From positions 36,390,035 to 36,454,034 of the forward strand of contig CM055110.1 of the NCBI GenBank assembly GCA_029204225.1: DNA of 64,000 nt, given 5' to 3'. The stretch's first letter is position 1; each line of letters starts with the position of its first letter. This DNA is from Diphasiastrum complanatum. Lineage: Eukaryota > Streptophyta > Lycopodiopsida > Lycopodiales > Lycopodiaceae. Positions 1-10,480 of this stretch are shown here, in pieces. The notes below the pieces were generated by a model that did no database searches, had not been told where the DNA came from, and was given only the letters and a program-made list of their open reading frames with translations. The position numbers and the translations under genes were made by a program.

Positions 1-35
<35 letters not shown>
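1..35. repeat. Poly-C homopolymer at window edge
   Basis: The first 35 bases are all C and abut a copia integrase fragment in mid-gene. A homopolymer cutting a coding domain at this point may be a real mononucleotide repeat or a sequencing or assembly artefact. A run of 24 G occurs at 746-769, so long C/G tracts recur here. Confidence 0.9.
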
Positions 36-235
36 TTGTCAGACCTCAGTGCTTTGATTCGTTTGCCAGTTTGATTTTCTACATGCTCTTTGAATTGTTT
101 GAACTTGATGAAAGCCTCTAATTTCTGCTTAATGAAGTAAACAGCTGTTCTTCTAGAGAATTTGTCAATAAAGGTAATGAAATACTTTGCATTGGGATTC
201 ATTTTGCTGCAAATTCTTTTGATGGTATCAAAGCC
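36..235 (-). pseudogene. Copia integrase fragment, truncated at the poly-C run
   Basis: Translated on the minus strand, this stretch gives the middle of a Ty1/copia integrase core: a YFITFIDKFSRRT-like block, then a VYFIKQK block and a run ending near RIKALRSD, where the catalytic Asp-Asn-Gly-Gly region would follow. It is cut at that point by the poly-C tract. The upstream minus-strand part (236-456) is open but has no clear GAG-pre-integrase motif. It is close kin of the copia at 4.1-4.3 kb but in opposite orientation. Confidence 0.75.
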
Positions 236-479
236 TAATCAAAAGTGAGCTTTAGATTTCTAGATTTTGAGTAGAATTGGTTTGCCCTTGCTACTAGATG
301 ATAATTTAGACTTTCAAATTTGGTTTCTTTTTGATGAAAATATATCAAAGAAGATCTAATTTGTTGAGTTATAGCTTTAGAAACTAAGATTGAGTCACTT
401 TCATTCATATAAACCAAATTAGAAAGTCTTGGTGATTTACAATGTTTTAATACCACAATATTCTATATCTATCAATTAC

Positions 480-645
480 AATCTATAATTTTTTGTCTAC
501 GAAATCACTTTAGTACTAATGATTTCAAAATTAAGCTACTAAAAGAACAAACCTGATGATTGTCATAATAAGTTTGTTCATTTTTTATAGGTGTAGTCAT
601 GCATTAGAAGAAGGATTATCCTACAAAATCCAATAGTTCATTTTT
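480..645 (+). mobile_element. Degenerate LTR family A core
   Basis: This matches the 3' part of the family A LTR seen at 1.7-1.9 kb: a TAATGATTTCAAA block followed by a GTAGTCATGCAT box near 592. The copy is eroded and no boundaries are visible. Confidence 0.5.
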
Positions 646-685
646 CGACTTCTATTTCATTACTACTAGTAGATGGAAAACAAAG

Positions 686-1977
686 TGTTGGAAAAGCTTT
701 TATCTAAGAATTTTACTCTAAGTCTGGTTAGCTGACTTTTGAATTGGGGGGGGGGGGGGGGGGGGGGGGAGAAAACCATCACACACACCCCTCTTGATGC
801 AAAGTAATGAACGACAGTTGATCAGAAATGGGGGCAAGTTTAAGGTGACTTGGTTATACTCCAAAAAGATAGGTATGATTAAAACAAGCCTAGAGATGAA
901 TAAATTCTAGAGAGAGAAATGTGCTTTATCAATTTGGTCTGAGCACTTGTTGTGAGGGAAAGTTCTTGGCTCCCTTTGGAATAACTACGCAACGTCTCTT
1001 TATGCCCTCCAACGTACTTAAATAAGGATAATAGGCCAACAAGGGCCGAAAGTACACTAATTAAGACTTAACAAGGGCTAGCTATCCTTCAAGATAGTTA
1101 TGTTTAATTAAGTTAGAGTATTTGTCTATAAGTAAGCAAGAGACATTATTTTGAAATTGCAAAGGAGAACTAAGCTTTTTCTTTATGAATGTGAGCTTTG
1201 GGATTTCCACTTGCTAGGTCTCATGTGCCCAATCTACATGAATCCATGTCCTATCCCATCGTTGTAATCATTCGCTCATTTTTAATGTGATTTCATGAAG
1301 ATCCTTGTGTCTTTTGCTTTTTGTGGATATGTTTGATGACCTAATTAGTTGTCCTACTATTGGACGTTGTCGCATTTGCTTAGTATAAATAGTTGCTCAT
1401 ATTTCTACATTTTATATGTAGCATTGGTGCGACCAAGAGATCAGAAAGTATTGAATCAAGCTAGCGAGCTTGGACACTCTTGAGCATTCTAGCTCACTTC
1501 TTTAGAGTTGGTTAGAGATTGCTATTGCGCTCACTGCTTATTAGCATTGCACTTAATTCAGACTTTTATTTCACTCAGAGATAGTTTAGAGTACGCGGCT
1601 TCGATCCGCAAACTTGTTGTACTCATTTACAGCTATTTCATTTCATACTGAATGAATACTATTCTTATTGCATTTAGGTTTGTCTCAGAATGTATGCATT
1701 TCAATCATTCTTCGCAACAAATTATTTGTCTGATAATTCAATGCTTAAATGTTTGGTTACGTAATCACTGTAATACTAATGATTTCAAAGTTAGTTACTA
1801 TAAGATCGAACGTGATTTCCATCACTATTGTTTTGTTTGAAATTGATAGGCATAGTCATGCATAGAGAAAGAGAAAGATAGTTTATTCCGCTGTGCACAA
1901 TAAGTTTTCTTTCTTATCATTCGATTTTTTTTTATTCAATTCTTTTCGACCTATCTTTTGCACACCCCTTTCCAACA
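686..1977 (+). mobile_element. 5' LTR of a copia element (LTR family A), about 1.29 kb
   Basis: The stretch starts TGTTGGAAA and ends TTTCCAACA, a long inverted terminal match typical of LTR ends, and is followed at once by an initiator-Met primer site. A TATA-like AGTATAAATAG lies near 1381. The downstream part (1400-1970) recurs at 18.1-19.3, 20.9-21.7 and 39.9-40.3 kb. The G24 run at 746-769 lies inside it. I did not find a matching 3' LTR on the same strand in the expected place, so the element is incomplete. The 5' boundary is inferred from the end symmetry. Confidence 0.6.
746..769. repeat. Poly-G run (24 nt)
   Basis: Twenty-four consecutive G residues in the U3-like part of the family A LTR. 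It is not present in the other A copies I compared, so it is either a local expansion or a sequencing artefact. Confidence 0.9.
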
Positions 1978-1990
1978 TGGTATCAGAGCA
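1978..1990 (+). other. Primer-binding site, initiator Met-tRNA
   Basis: TGGTATCAGAGCA follows directly after the LTR end CCAACA. This is the standard plant copia primer site complementary to the 3' end of initiator Met-tRNA, and it fixes orientation (plus) and the 3' edge of the LTR. Confidence 0.85.
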
Positions 1991-2143
1991 TTGATTCTTC
2001 AAGGCCTAATACTATATCAAAGCGCAAGCTCTTATACTTGATATATTTCACGATATCAAATTATTCTTCGGTTCAAATCAATTTGTTTCAGTATCAGAGA
2101 CTTTATTTCCACAGCACAATATCTCTCTTAATGTTGACAGTTC

Positions 2144-2622
2144 CAGATGGATTTTCAAAGTAAAGTCGATCTTATCGCAGACAACAAGAAGATAATTGAA
2201 GAAGTCAAGACACTTCGTCTACCTCTTCAACTCATGCTCTATATGTCAACAAGGGCTCAAAATGATAGAAGCTGAAAAGCTTCAAGCAGTCTACATTGAA
2301 TAAAAAATAGACTCAAAGTCAAGAACAATTATCGAATCCAAATTCGTCGAAGACGAAGATGTTTTGCAAGTATTGCAAATGCAATAACCATGAGATCTAG
2401 GATTGCCGAACTCTCAAAGCGAAAAATGCAGCCAAGCAACCTGATCAACAAGCAAATATAGTTATAGCATCTCCTGAAGTCGAAATGGACGAAGGCGCTT
2501 TTATGGTCAAAGACACATACACGAATTCGGATGATTTGTGGTTTTAAAATTTCAGATCTACTCAACATGTGACCAATCATTGTGAGATTTTCCATTCCGA
2601 TACGTCTTATACCACAAAGAAA
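2144..2622 (+). pseudogene. Copia gag-protease remnant of the first element
   Basis: Short matching pieces of a gag polyprotein occur in different frames, including a zinc knuckle of the CX2CX4HX4C type (CKYC...H...DC) near 2362-2405, where a TAG breaks the frame. A protease-like start (WF, then TQHVTNHCEIF) lies near 2538-2590. Frameshifts and stops are frequent. At about 2624 the sequence changes abruptly to the start of a family B LTR, so this element was cut in its protease gene. Confidence 0.65.
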
Positions 2623-2623
2623 T

Positions 2624-5600
2624 TGTTGGATTTATTTTCTCTAGTCACCTAAATCCCATTTTTAATCTGTGTCTAATGGCTAAAGAATTGTATGATGTTG
2701 TTACAGGTGCAAAAGGGAAACCCAATGCAGACGACGTAGCAATCGCCAAATGCAAGCTGAAGGATGGAAAGGTTTTCGCGCTGATCATCCTCAACATCAC
2801 GGATACCCATATCGGCCATGTATTCGAGGCTCAGACCTCGAAATAAGTCTAGGACATCTTGAGCACACTATATGAAGTGCGAGATATAGCTTGCAAGCTA
2901 CATCTCAGGAAGAAAATGGTGAGCAGAATCACATTAATCAATTCAAGAACCTGCTAAGACAAATGGCCGTTGTCAGATCTATCAGTGACAATCAAAAAGC
3001 AGTGATGCAACTACTTACAAGCTTGCCAAGTTCTTATGACAGTTGGGTGATGATCAGCATGACTCATCCAGAATTGACTCTTTCGAGAGTCATTACTATG
3101 TTGTTGTAGGAAGACACGTGGAGGAACGAAGCCTCAAGTTCCTCAGCTGATTCTCACGCCTTGTACACCAATATGAGCATGACAAAGCAAAAAAAGAAGA
3201 AAGGCCCAAAGCAATCAAAGCCATACCAGAAACCAGCTCAGCACAAGGAACAGTCGAATCCGCAAACAAAGAAGAAGCTGTTTTGCAGATACTGCAAACA
3301 AAACAACCACGAAATACAAGATTGTCGAGTACTTCAAGCAAAGAACAACAGCAAGGGGCAGTTGAATCAAGTGGCAAATGCAGCTGTAGAAGATCCACAG
3401 CCTATTCAAGAAGCGGATCATGATGCCTTCATGACCAGCCATAAGGAGCATTTGGCGACAGTTCTTGGTTCCTAGATTCTGAAGCCACTCAGCATATGAC
3501 TAGCCTCATTGGTTGTTTCGAGTCCTATACGCCTTATAGTACCCAGAAATATGTCCACCTTGGTGACAATAGGACATAGGCTATTAAAGGTGAAGTCACT
3601 ATAAGATTAAACTTTGCCAGTGATCAGTCTAAGCTACTCTCTAAAGTCCTTTATGTACCAAATTTATCTACGAATCTACTCTTTGTAAGTGAAATCACAG
3701 ATCTAGGACACAGAGTAGAATTCGAATGTGATCAATGTAAAGTAGTTGATAGGACATGCAAGATCCTAGTACTCAGAAAGAGGCATGGATACTTGTACAA
3801 ATTGAGTCATTGCTTTTCAGCCTCTAGTCAGGCTCTCAGTACTTCAATTCATTCAAATAAAGGTTTACTTTGGCATTATAGACTTGGTCATTTAAATCAT
3901 GTTGTTGTACAACAAATGTCTAGACAATCTATTGTTCTTGATCTCGACTATCCTCGCAAAAGAGTCGAGTTATCTATCTGTCAAGACTGTCTAGTTGGTA
4001 AATAAACTAGGAAACCTTTTAAATCAAGCCATCAGCACATTGCTAGAGGATTGCTAGATGTTGTACATTCAGATATTTCTGGCCCGATGAAAAAATCCTT
4101 CGCTAAAGGATGCCAAGTATTTTATAGCCTTTATTGATGAATTTTCCAGAAGGACCATGGTGTATTTTATAAAGAAGAAATCAGAAGACTTCAACTGCTT
4201 CAGAATCTTCAAGGAGCATGCAAAGAAGGAGACTGGAAAGACGATCAAGGCTCTAAAATCAGACAATGGTGGAGAATATATCTCTATTGAGTTTAAGGAG
4301 TACTGCCAAAGCCAAGGCATTGAGCAGCAATTCATTACTCCTTACAGTCCTCAGTCTAATGGCTTAGTCGAGAGGAAGAACCGTACCCTGGTTGAATCTG
4401 CCAAATGTATGCTAGCGCATGCATCGTTTCCCAAGAGATTCTGGGCCGAAGCTGTCTCCACATCAGCTTACATCTAGAATAGATGTTCAACTAAGGTCCT
4501 CTGAGGCAAGACACCCCACAAGGTGTGGACATGCTCTAAGCCTTCTATGAAGAACCTAAGAGTGTTTGGATGTGTTGCCTACACGTAGATCCCAAAAGAC
4601 ACAAGGAAAAAATTGGACTTCCAATGTCTCAAGACCATCCTGATTGGATATACTTCATCTGATAATACATACAAGCTGTATGATCCTGATACCTAGCAAA
4701 TCTTGTATAGCCAAATATAGTCTTTATTGAGGATCAGTTCATCGACATCAAAGTTAAGGATATTGCTCCAGAAGAACCTTCATGACCTGCCATTGATATG
4801 ACTATCCGAGCTTCTGGCTCAAGCGTGTCTATTGTCGACCCACTTCATGACAACGAATCAGATGAAGACGTTGCTGCTACCTAGCAACAAATCCCAGGAG
4901 TGGTTCATCAGTCAAATCTTCCCAGAAGATCAAGCCGAGTGCGCACACAGCCCACAAGGTATACTCCTGAGTCTGCATGTCTCTTGATATAGGAACCGAC
5001 AACAGTCAAAGAGGCACACAACCAACGAGACTATGATCTCTAGAGAGAATCTATGGATAGAGAGTATTTCTCTCTGATCAAGACCTAGACGTGGTCACTA
5101 GTCAAAGCTCCTATGGCTGTAATATCAATGATTGCAAATGAATCTTCAAGATCAAATACAATGCCAATGGAGCAATTGATCAAAGAAAGGCAAGACTGGT
5201 AGCACGAGGATTCACTCAGATTCTGAATGTCGACTACAGCGAGACTTTCAGTCCAGTAGTCAAACATTTGTCGATCCAATGCTCTTGTCTTATGCTGCAG
5301 CGCCAACCTCGAACTACATCAACTTGATGTACAAACAACCTATCTGAATGGAGTTATACAAGAAGATATCTACATGATCCAACCTGAAGGATACATTCTA
5401 GAAAGTATGAAGAATCATGTCTGTAAACTCCACAAAGCACTTTACAGCTTGAAACAGTCTGCTAGATCTTGGGTTCAGAGGATCAACACATTCCTCATCA
5501 AACAAGGATTCAAACCAAGCATTGTTGATTGCAACGTCTATTCCAAGTCAGTGCAACAATCCTTCATTATCATCACCTTATACGTGGATGATACGTTGCT

Positions 5601-5752
5601 CTTCAGCAACAATACCAATCTGGTCAAGGATTCTAAGCAGATGTTGTTTTCAGAGTTTGACATGATTGATCTGGACGAAGCTCACTTCTGTCTGGACATT
5701 CAAATCCATAAAGATAGAGCGAGACGACTGATTTACTCAACAAAGGTATCGA
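2624..5752 (+). mobile_element. Second copia element: LTR-B start, gag, protease, integrase, RT; defective
   Basis: About 40 bp matching the start of the family B LTR (TGTTGGATTTATTT) precede a degraded polyprotein. Gag (2676-3475) has the MAKELYDVV-like start and an intact knuckle, C-RY-C-KQNN-H-EIQD-C, near 3283-3324. The protease block near 3466 reads D-S-E-A-T-Q-H-M where D-S-G is expected. The GAG-pre-integrase zinc site (H...H...C..C) lies at 3860-4003, the integrase core with D-N-G-G-E and the SPQSNGLVERKNRT block at 4100-4480, and RT with YVDD at 5579-5594. Many TAGs and frameshifts make it non-functional. At 5752 it breaks in RT and jumps back to integrase sequence. Confidence 0.85.
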
Positions 5753-6828
5753 GTTTAAGGAGTACTGCCAAGACCAAGACATTGAGCAACAATTCATCAC
5801 TCCTTACAGTCCTCAATCTAATGGCTTAGCTGAGAGAAAGAACCGTACTTTGGTCGAATCTACCAAATTTATGTTATCGCATGCATCATTACTTAAGAGA
5901 TTCTGGGTTGAAGTTGTCAGCCTACATCCAGAACAGATGTTCGAACAAGGCCCTCTCAAACAAGAAACCCCACGAGGTGTGGACAGGCTCTAAGCCTTCT
6001 TTGAGAAACCTAAGAGTTTTTGGGTGCATTGCCTACGCGCAGATCCCAAAAGACACGAGGAAGAAATTGGAATTTCAAGGCCTCAAGACCGTCCTGATCG
6101 GATTTACTTCATCTGATAATACTTATAAGTTGTATGACCCTGATACCCAGCAAATCTTGTATAGCCGGGATACAGTCTTCATCGAGGATCAGTTCGTTGA
6201 CCTCAAAGGCAAGGATATTGCTCAAGAAGAACCCTCGTCACCTGCCATTGACACGACAATCCGAGCTTCTGGCTCAAACATGTCTATTGTCGAATCACTT
6301 CGAGACAGCGAATCAGACGAAGATGTTGCTGCTACCCAGCAACAAATCCCAGGAGCAGTTCTTCAGTCGAATCCTTCCAAAAGGTCAAGCCAAGTGCGCA
6401 CACAGCCCACAAGGTATACTCATGAGTCTGTCTGTCTCTTGATACAGGAATCGATGACAATCGAAGAAGCACTCAGCCAACTTGACTCTGATCTCTGGAG
6501 AGAAGCTATGGACAGAAAGTATTCCTCTCTGATCAAGAACCAGACATGGTCATTAGGCGAAGCTTCTATTGGCTGCAATATCATTGATTGCAAATAGATC
6601 TTTAACATCAAATACAATGCCAACGGAGCAATTGACCGAAGGAAGGCAAGACTGGTAGCACGAGGATTTATCCAGATCTCGAATGTCGACTACAGTGAGA
6701 CTTTTAGTCCAGTCATGTGGATCCAAATGCTCCTTTCTTATGTTGTACCTACTAACCTCGAAGTGCATCAACTCGATGTACAAACAGTCTATCTGAATGG
6801 AGTGATACAAGAAGATATCTACATGAAT
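5753..6828 (+). mobile_element. Third copia segment: partial integrase to partial RT
   Basis: It begins in the integrase at the same point as base 4290 (EFKEYCQ) and repeats the integrase C-terminus, the linker and the start of RT. An open frame of 238 codons ending at 6597 covers the RVFGC, TRKKLEFQG and IGFTSSDNTYKLYDP blocks, then the acidic linker and the RT start (LWREAMDRKYSSL). RT goes on to a QTVYLNG block near 6785 with frame changes. At about 6828 it stops abruptly against LTR-B-like sequence. It is less degraded than the copy before it, so the two are probably from different elements joined by recombination. Confidence 0.8.
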
Positions 6829-7240
6829 CTGATACAGTTCTTTGTTCTACGTTCAGATTTGTGTTAATATTGTTATGCTTATTATTCATTTTGTCTGATC
6901 TTTCTAGTTGCTCTTTCTGGTAATAGACAAGTAACATTTAGGCTTGTCTTTCGCAAATGTTTTGCGACTAATTATCAGTCGAGCACTATCTAGCTCTTCG
7001 CAAATCATTCGCCACATAATTTGTCTAGCTATTCGCAACAAATTATTCTTCTGACGCTTCGTTTATTAATGTTTGGCTACGTAATCAAGAACGATCATGA
7101 TTTCCATCACTAACGTTCTGTTCGTTCTAATAGGCGTAGTCATGCTTTCGGAGAGAGTCGCATAGCTCGTTCCGCTGCGCAAGAACAATTTTTCTTTCTT
7201 TTTGTTAATTTTTAAGTTTAAAATTTTCAAGTGTGTATAG
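6829..7240 (+). mobile_element. LTR family B fragment (3' half)
   Basis: This matches the solo LTR at 28.37-28.70 kb almost throughout: TTATTATTCATTTTGTCTG, the TTGCTCTTTCTGGTAATAGAC block, and the box TTTCCATCACTAACG ... TAGGCGTAGTCATGC at 7095-7145. The end of the LTR is not preserved. It directly follows the truncated copia RT. Confidence 0.7.
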
Positions 7241-7890
7241 ATCAGTTTTAGACGTTCAATTTTGCTTTTAGTTCCTAATTTGATTCCAAAGTCTTGTAGA
7301 GATTTTTCTTATCTTTCATTTTCACCAACTTGCAAGTCATTTGGCTAAGGGATGCAAAAGTTATTGCAATTTTTTCAAAAAGCTGTCAAAATAGGTGACT
7401 AGAAATTTTCTTTCACTTTGTTTGAATTTTTCAGATTTGATTTGAGTCTTAATCTCAAGTTTCTTAATGTTGGATTTAAGAGCATTGTCTCAGCTTTAGT
7501 ATGATCTATATGGTAGGTCATTTGGATTAGTATCCAAAGAGTTATGACAACTCTTGATTCCTAGCTCTAGTTTTGCTAGTTTTCTTTCTTCAAAATTTCT
7601 AGACTTGTTCTGTTGTAAATTTGACTTATCAAATCACATTCAATCATTGATTTGATCCTATAGCCTGATAGATCTTGTTGTTTTTCAAAGATATTGAGTT
7701 TTTATTATTTGGATCAATATTGAGTTTTGATCAAATTAGTGGAGATGGGTCAGACTAGCCAGAATTTTGGATTTTTCTTTAACAAGTGAGAGAGAAGCAC
7801 TTCAACACTTCAACTTTGAAGTTTGGTGCCTTTGCAAATTTTTTCACAATTTTTGTTTTGAACTTTTTATATATATAAAAAAGAAACTTT
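7241..7890. other. No gene recognised
   Basis: AT-rich sequence without coding signal in any frame that I can support. It may be the untranslated leader of a retroelement. A TATATATATAAAA-like tract at 7869-7881 could be a TATA box. Confidence 0.4.
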
Positions 7891-7894
7891 ACAA

Positions 7895-8150
7895 AACCTA
7901 ACCCTATCCTAACCCTAATTGAATACCCAGTGCCACAAGCGCCAGTCTCAAAACTCATTCTCTAACACTCGGTCCAACCCTCTCTCTCTCTAAGGCTCGA
8001 TTCACTCCACTCTCTCCCTACACTCGGCTACCTCCCCTCTCTCTCTACACTCGGCTACCTCCTCTCTCTCTACACTTAATTACCTCCCCTCTCTCTATCC
8101 TCATCTGTCTATCCCTAGTTACTTCTCCTCTCTCTCACCCCCCCCCCTTC
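7895..8150. repeat. CT-rich minisatellite with telomere-like preamble
   Basis: Near 7896-7920 there are imperfect CCTAACCCTA units. From about 7975 to 8130 a unit of roughly 25-30 bp, CTCTCTCTACACTCGGCTAC followed by a CTCC-rich spacer, is repeated several times with variation. A related tandem array lies at 8.66-8.99 kb, so an RPS5 pseudogene sits between two arrays of one family. Confidence 0.65.
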
Positions 8151-8173
8151 GGCTAACTGTTCAGAGCACTGCT

Positions 8174-8455
8174 CTATCGGTTACCCTTGGCAACACGTTC
8201 AATCTCATCTTTCCTCTTGATGGCATAGCTATTAGATGATCCCTTGGTAGCATTGATGAGCTCATCTACTAAGCATTTGGCAATAGTCTTTGTGTTCCTA
8301 AATGCACTTTCATGGGCACCAGTGGTAAGTAAGTAAATTGCTTGATTTACATGCCTCAAAGAACAGATTGCCTTCTGATAACACTTGCGGATCCTATCCT
8401 TGTTGCATCCTCACGTGGACCACTGTTAATGATAGCACTCAATAGATCATCGATC
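8174..8455 (-). pseudogene. RPS5: 40S ribosomal protein S5 (uS7) pseudogene, C-terminal fragment
   Basis: The minus strand encodes the conserved C-terminus of uS7: a block with [15 protein letters not shown] (about 8426-8380), then [36 protein letters not shown] and the terminal [11 protein letters not shown] followed by TAG at 8176-8174. Near 8357 about ten bases are missing in the VRRQ-VDISPLRR region, which breaks the frame. No introns interrupt the fragment. Only about 90 of roughly 200 residues are present. The family protein binds the 3' major domain of 18S rRNA at the small-subunit head. Absence of introns and truncation fit a retrocopied or transposon-captured fragment. I saw no poly-A tail on the minus strand past the stop. 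Confidence 0.88.
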
Positions 8456-8654
8456 CTGGCAACAACAAGGGTAGGTAGATCACATATGTCTATGTATGTA
8501 TGTCAACAATCAGATGCTAAGAATGTTGCATAATTTTCAGAAGCTCCAAGATATTACCACAACACTCTTTTATGGTATGCTAATGGAGGCCTGACGATGG
8601 ACATAACTGCAAAAACAATGCTCCCTCCCTTTTTCTCCCTCACGAACTCTTCCT

Positions 8655-8995
8655 TGGCTTAGTCCATGACCCCCTTCCCTACTTGGTCATGCCCTCCTCC
8701 CAGCTCGGTCGAGATCCTCATACCATTTCTCTCCCCGGCTCAATCGAGATCCCATACTTTCTTCCTCATGCCCTTCCTCCCCAGCTCGGTCGAGATCTCA
8801 TCCTTTCTCTCTCTCTTACACTGGGTCAAGATCCCCCTCTCTCCTACCTTGTCACTCGATCGAGATCTTTCTCTCTCCTACACTCAGTCTAGACCTCTCT
8901 CTCTCCTACACTCGGTCTAGATCTTTCTCTCTCTTACACTCGGTCCAAACCTCTCTCTCTCTCTCCTACGCTCGGTCCATATCCCTCTCTTTCCT
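8655..8995. repeat. CTCTCTCCTACACTCGGTC-type minisatellite
   Basis: A unit of about 30 bp, CTCTCTCTCC-TACACTCGGTC-TAGATC, repeats roughly ten times with drift (GGTCGAGATC, GGTCTAGACC, GGTCCAAACC). The open frames here are repeat translations only. Confidence 0.7.
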
Positions 8996-9660
8996 CTCAT
9001 GGTTCCTACAACTTTCACGAGCACTTGAGTGCACCATAGTAGTAGCCAAACAAAAAAAAAATTATCATAAAATTTTGTAATTTCTTACGGTTCCTGTTAA
9101 TTTCTTTCAAGCACCCAAATGTTTCATGGAATTCAAATGATTATATATTTCAATTTGTAATTTTTTACAACCCCCTTTTTCTAAGTTGTTAAATTCAATT
9201 TTGCTTCTCATTCTATAATTCTACGTAACTTGTTAGTGTGATCGAATTCTAGTGCAATAAAAATGGAAAGTAATCAGAACGACGAGTCTGACACTGATAA
9301 GTTTTCGAAATGTTGTAATTATTACTTTTCAATTTATTTATTCTTAAGGCTTCTTCTTTCTCCCTCAGTCAAATTTTCTTGTATATTATTTGCTTATTTT
9401 CAAATCCTCATATTATCTCCATTTGAGCTCAGAATTGAATACTGTTAAAAGCAAAAGTGCTATGACCTACAAGTTTTTGCCTTTCAGTTTCACTCATCAT
9501 AGAACTTTGAGTTTAAGTGGGTGGAGAAAAGAGCAATTCGGCTATTTATCAAAGTCCATTGCACAACTCAGTATACCATAACCTACAAGTCCTTCAATTG
9601 TCAAGATGGATATGGATTCCGATTTTGAGTACATAGATGATAGTGACTCTGAATATGAAG
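8996..9660. other. No gene recognised
   Basis: AT-rich sequence. The short open frames at 9263-9581 show no family resemblance. I see no transposon protein here. Confidence 0.4.
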
Positions 9661-10480
9661 TGTGAAAAATGCAAAAATAAGCTTGGTAGAGGCCAGAAAT
9701 TTTGTATATAGATAAACACACATGTGTGGAGCCTGTTCCCACGTGTTAAAATAGTATACTTGTCATGTACCATAATCATATAGGTTGTATATATGATTTA
9801 ATTCAAGTTCTAGTGGCTAAAAAGGCCAAAAACTAGTTTTCTAGACATATGACACATGGCATCACTCTATTGATTGCATGAGCCACATCCTTTGGTTAGG
9901 TGTCATATCACATGTGTAGAGGACAGCTCACATGTGTGGAATAAGCTGAAGTAGGCGAATTTTGACTTCTAGAAGATTTCCAACTAAATCTCCATATAGA
10001 AGAAAAATGGACCAAAAGTGCTCAAAATAGAAGGTTTTGTCCAAGTGTCAGTTTTGCATGATGAATCATCATATGACAAAGCACCTTCACACATGTGGGA
10101 TCAGAGGGATGATCAGTACCACGAGCTCCCACTTATTTTATATATAAAACCACATTTGGCCATAATCATTGTGAGACACCAATCTTGGTTTTGGAAGCAA
10201 TTTTGAGTGATTCTTTCCATTTGTCTACATTTGTTTTGATTGTTTTGAGGTTCTATCAATGTGTACTTGATTTTCAGCTTGGAGTACGTACTCAGATAGT
10301 GTTTCACACGTGTGAAACTAGAAAGTACACCTACCTTCAATTAATGATTGTTCTTTTTAGGATTTTGTGTCTAGAATCGATCTAGATTGATCTTAATCTC
10401 AAGTAGATTGATAGATCAAGTAATCTGACAATAAATCCCTCTTGAGGATCAGATTAGGATCCACTCTTGGTCCTTTTTGT
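9661..10480 (+). mobile_element. LTR family D, plus orientation
   Basis: It begins TGTGAAAAATGCAAAAAT and carries several CACATGTGTG-type palindromes. It is the inverted counterpart of 58091 down to about 57200, with long matches such as GGACCAAAAGTGCTC, TAGAAGGTTTTGTCCAAGTG and GATGATCAGTACCACGAGCT. A TATATATAAAA box lies near 10140. The 3' end is not clear because the match fades near 10480, just before gypsy-like coding sequence. Confidence 0.6.

Noticed and set aside
7895-7920. Interstitial telomere
   Set aside because: Only three imperfect CCTAACCCTA-type units, not the plant CCCTAAA repeat; too short.
9263-9779. Several 60-codon open frames
   Set aside because: Random-length frames in AT-rich DNA, overlapping on both strands, without motif or codon pattern.
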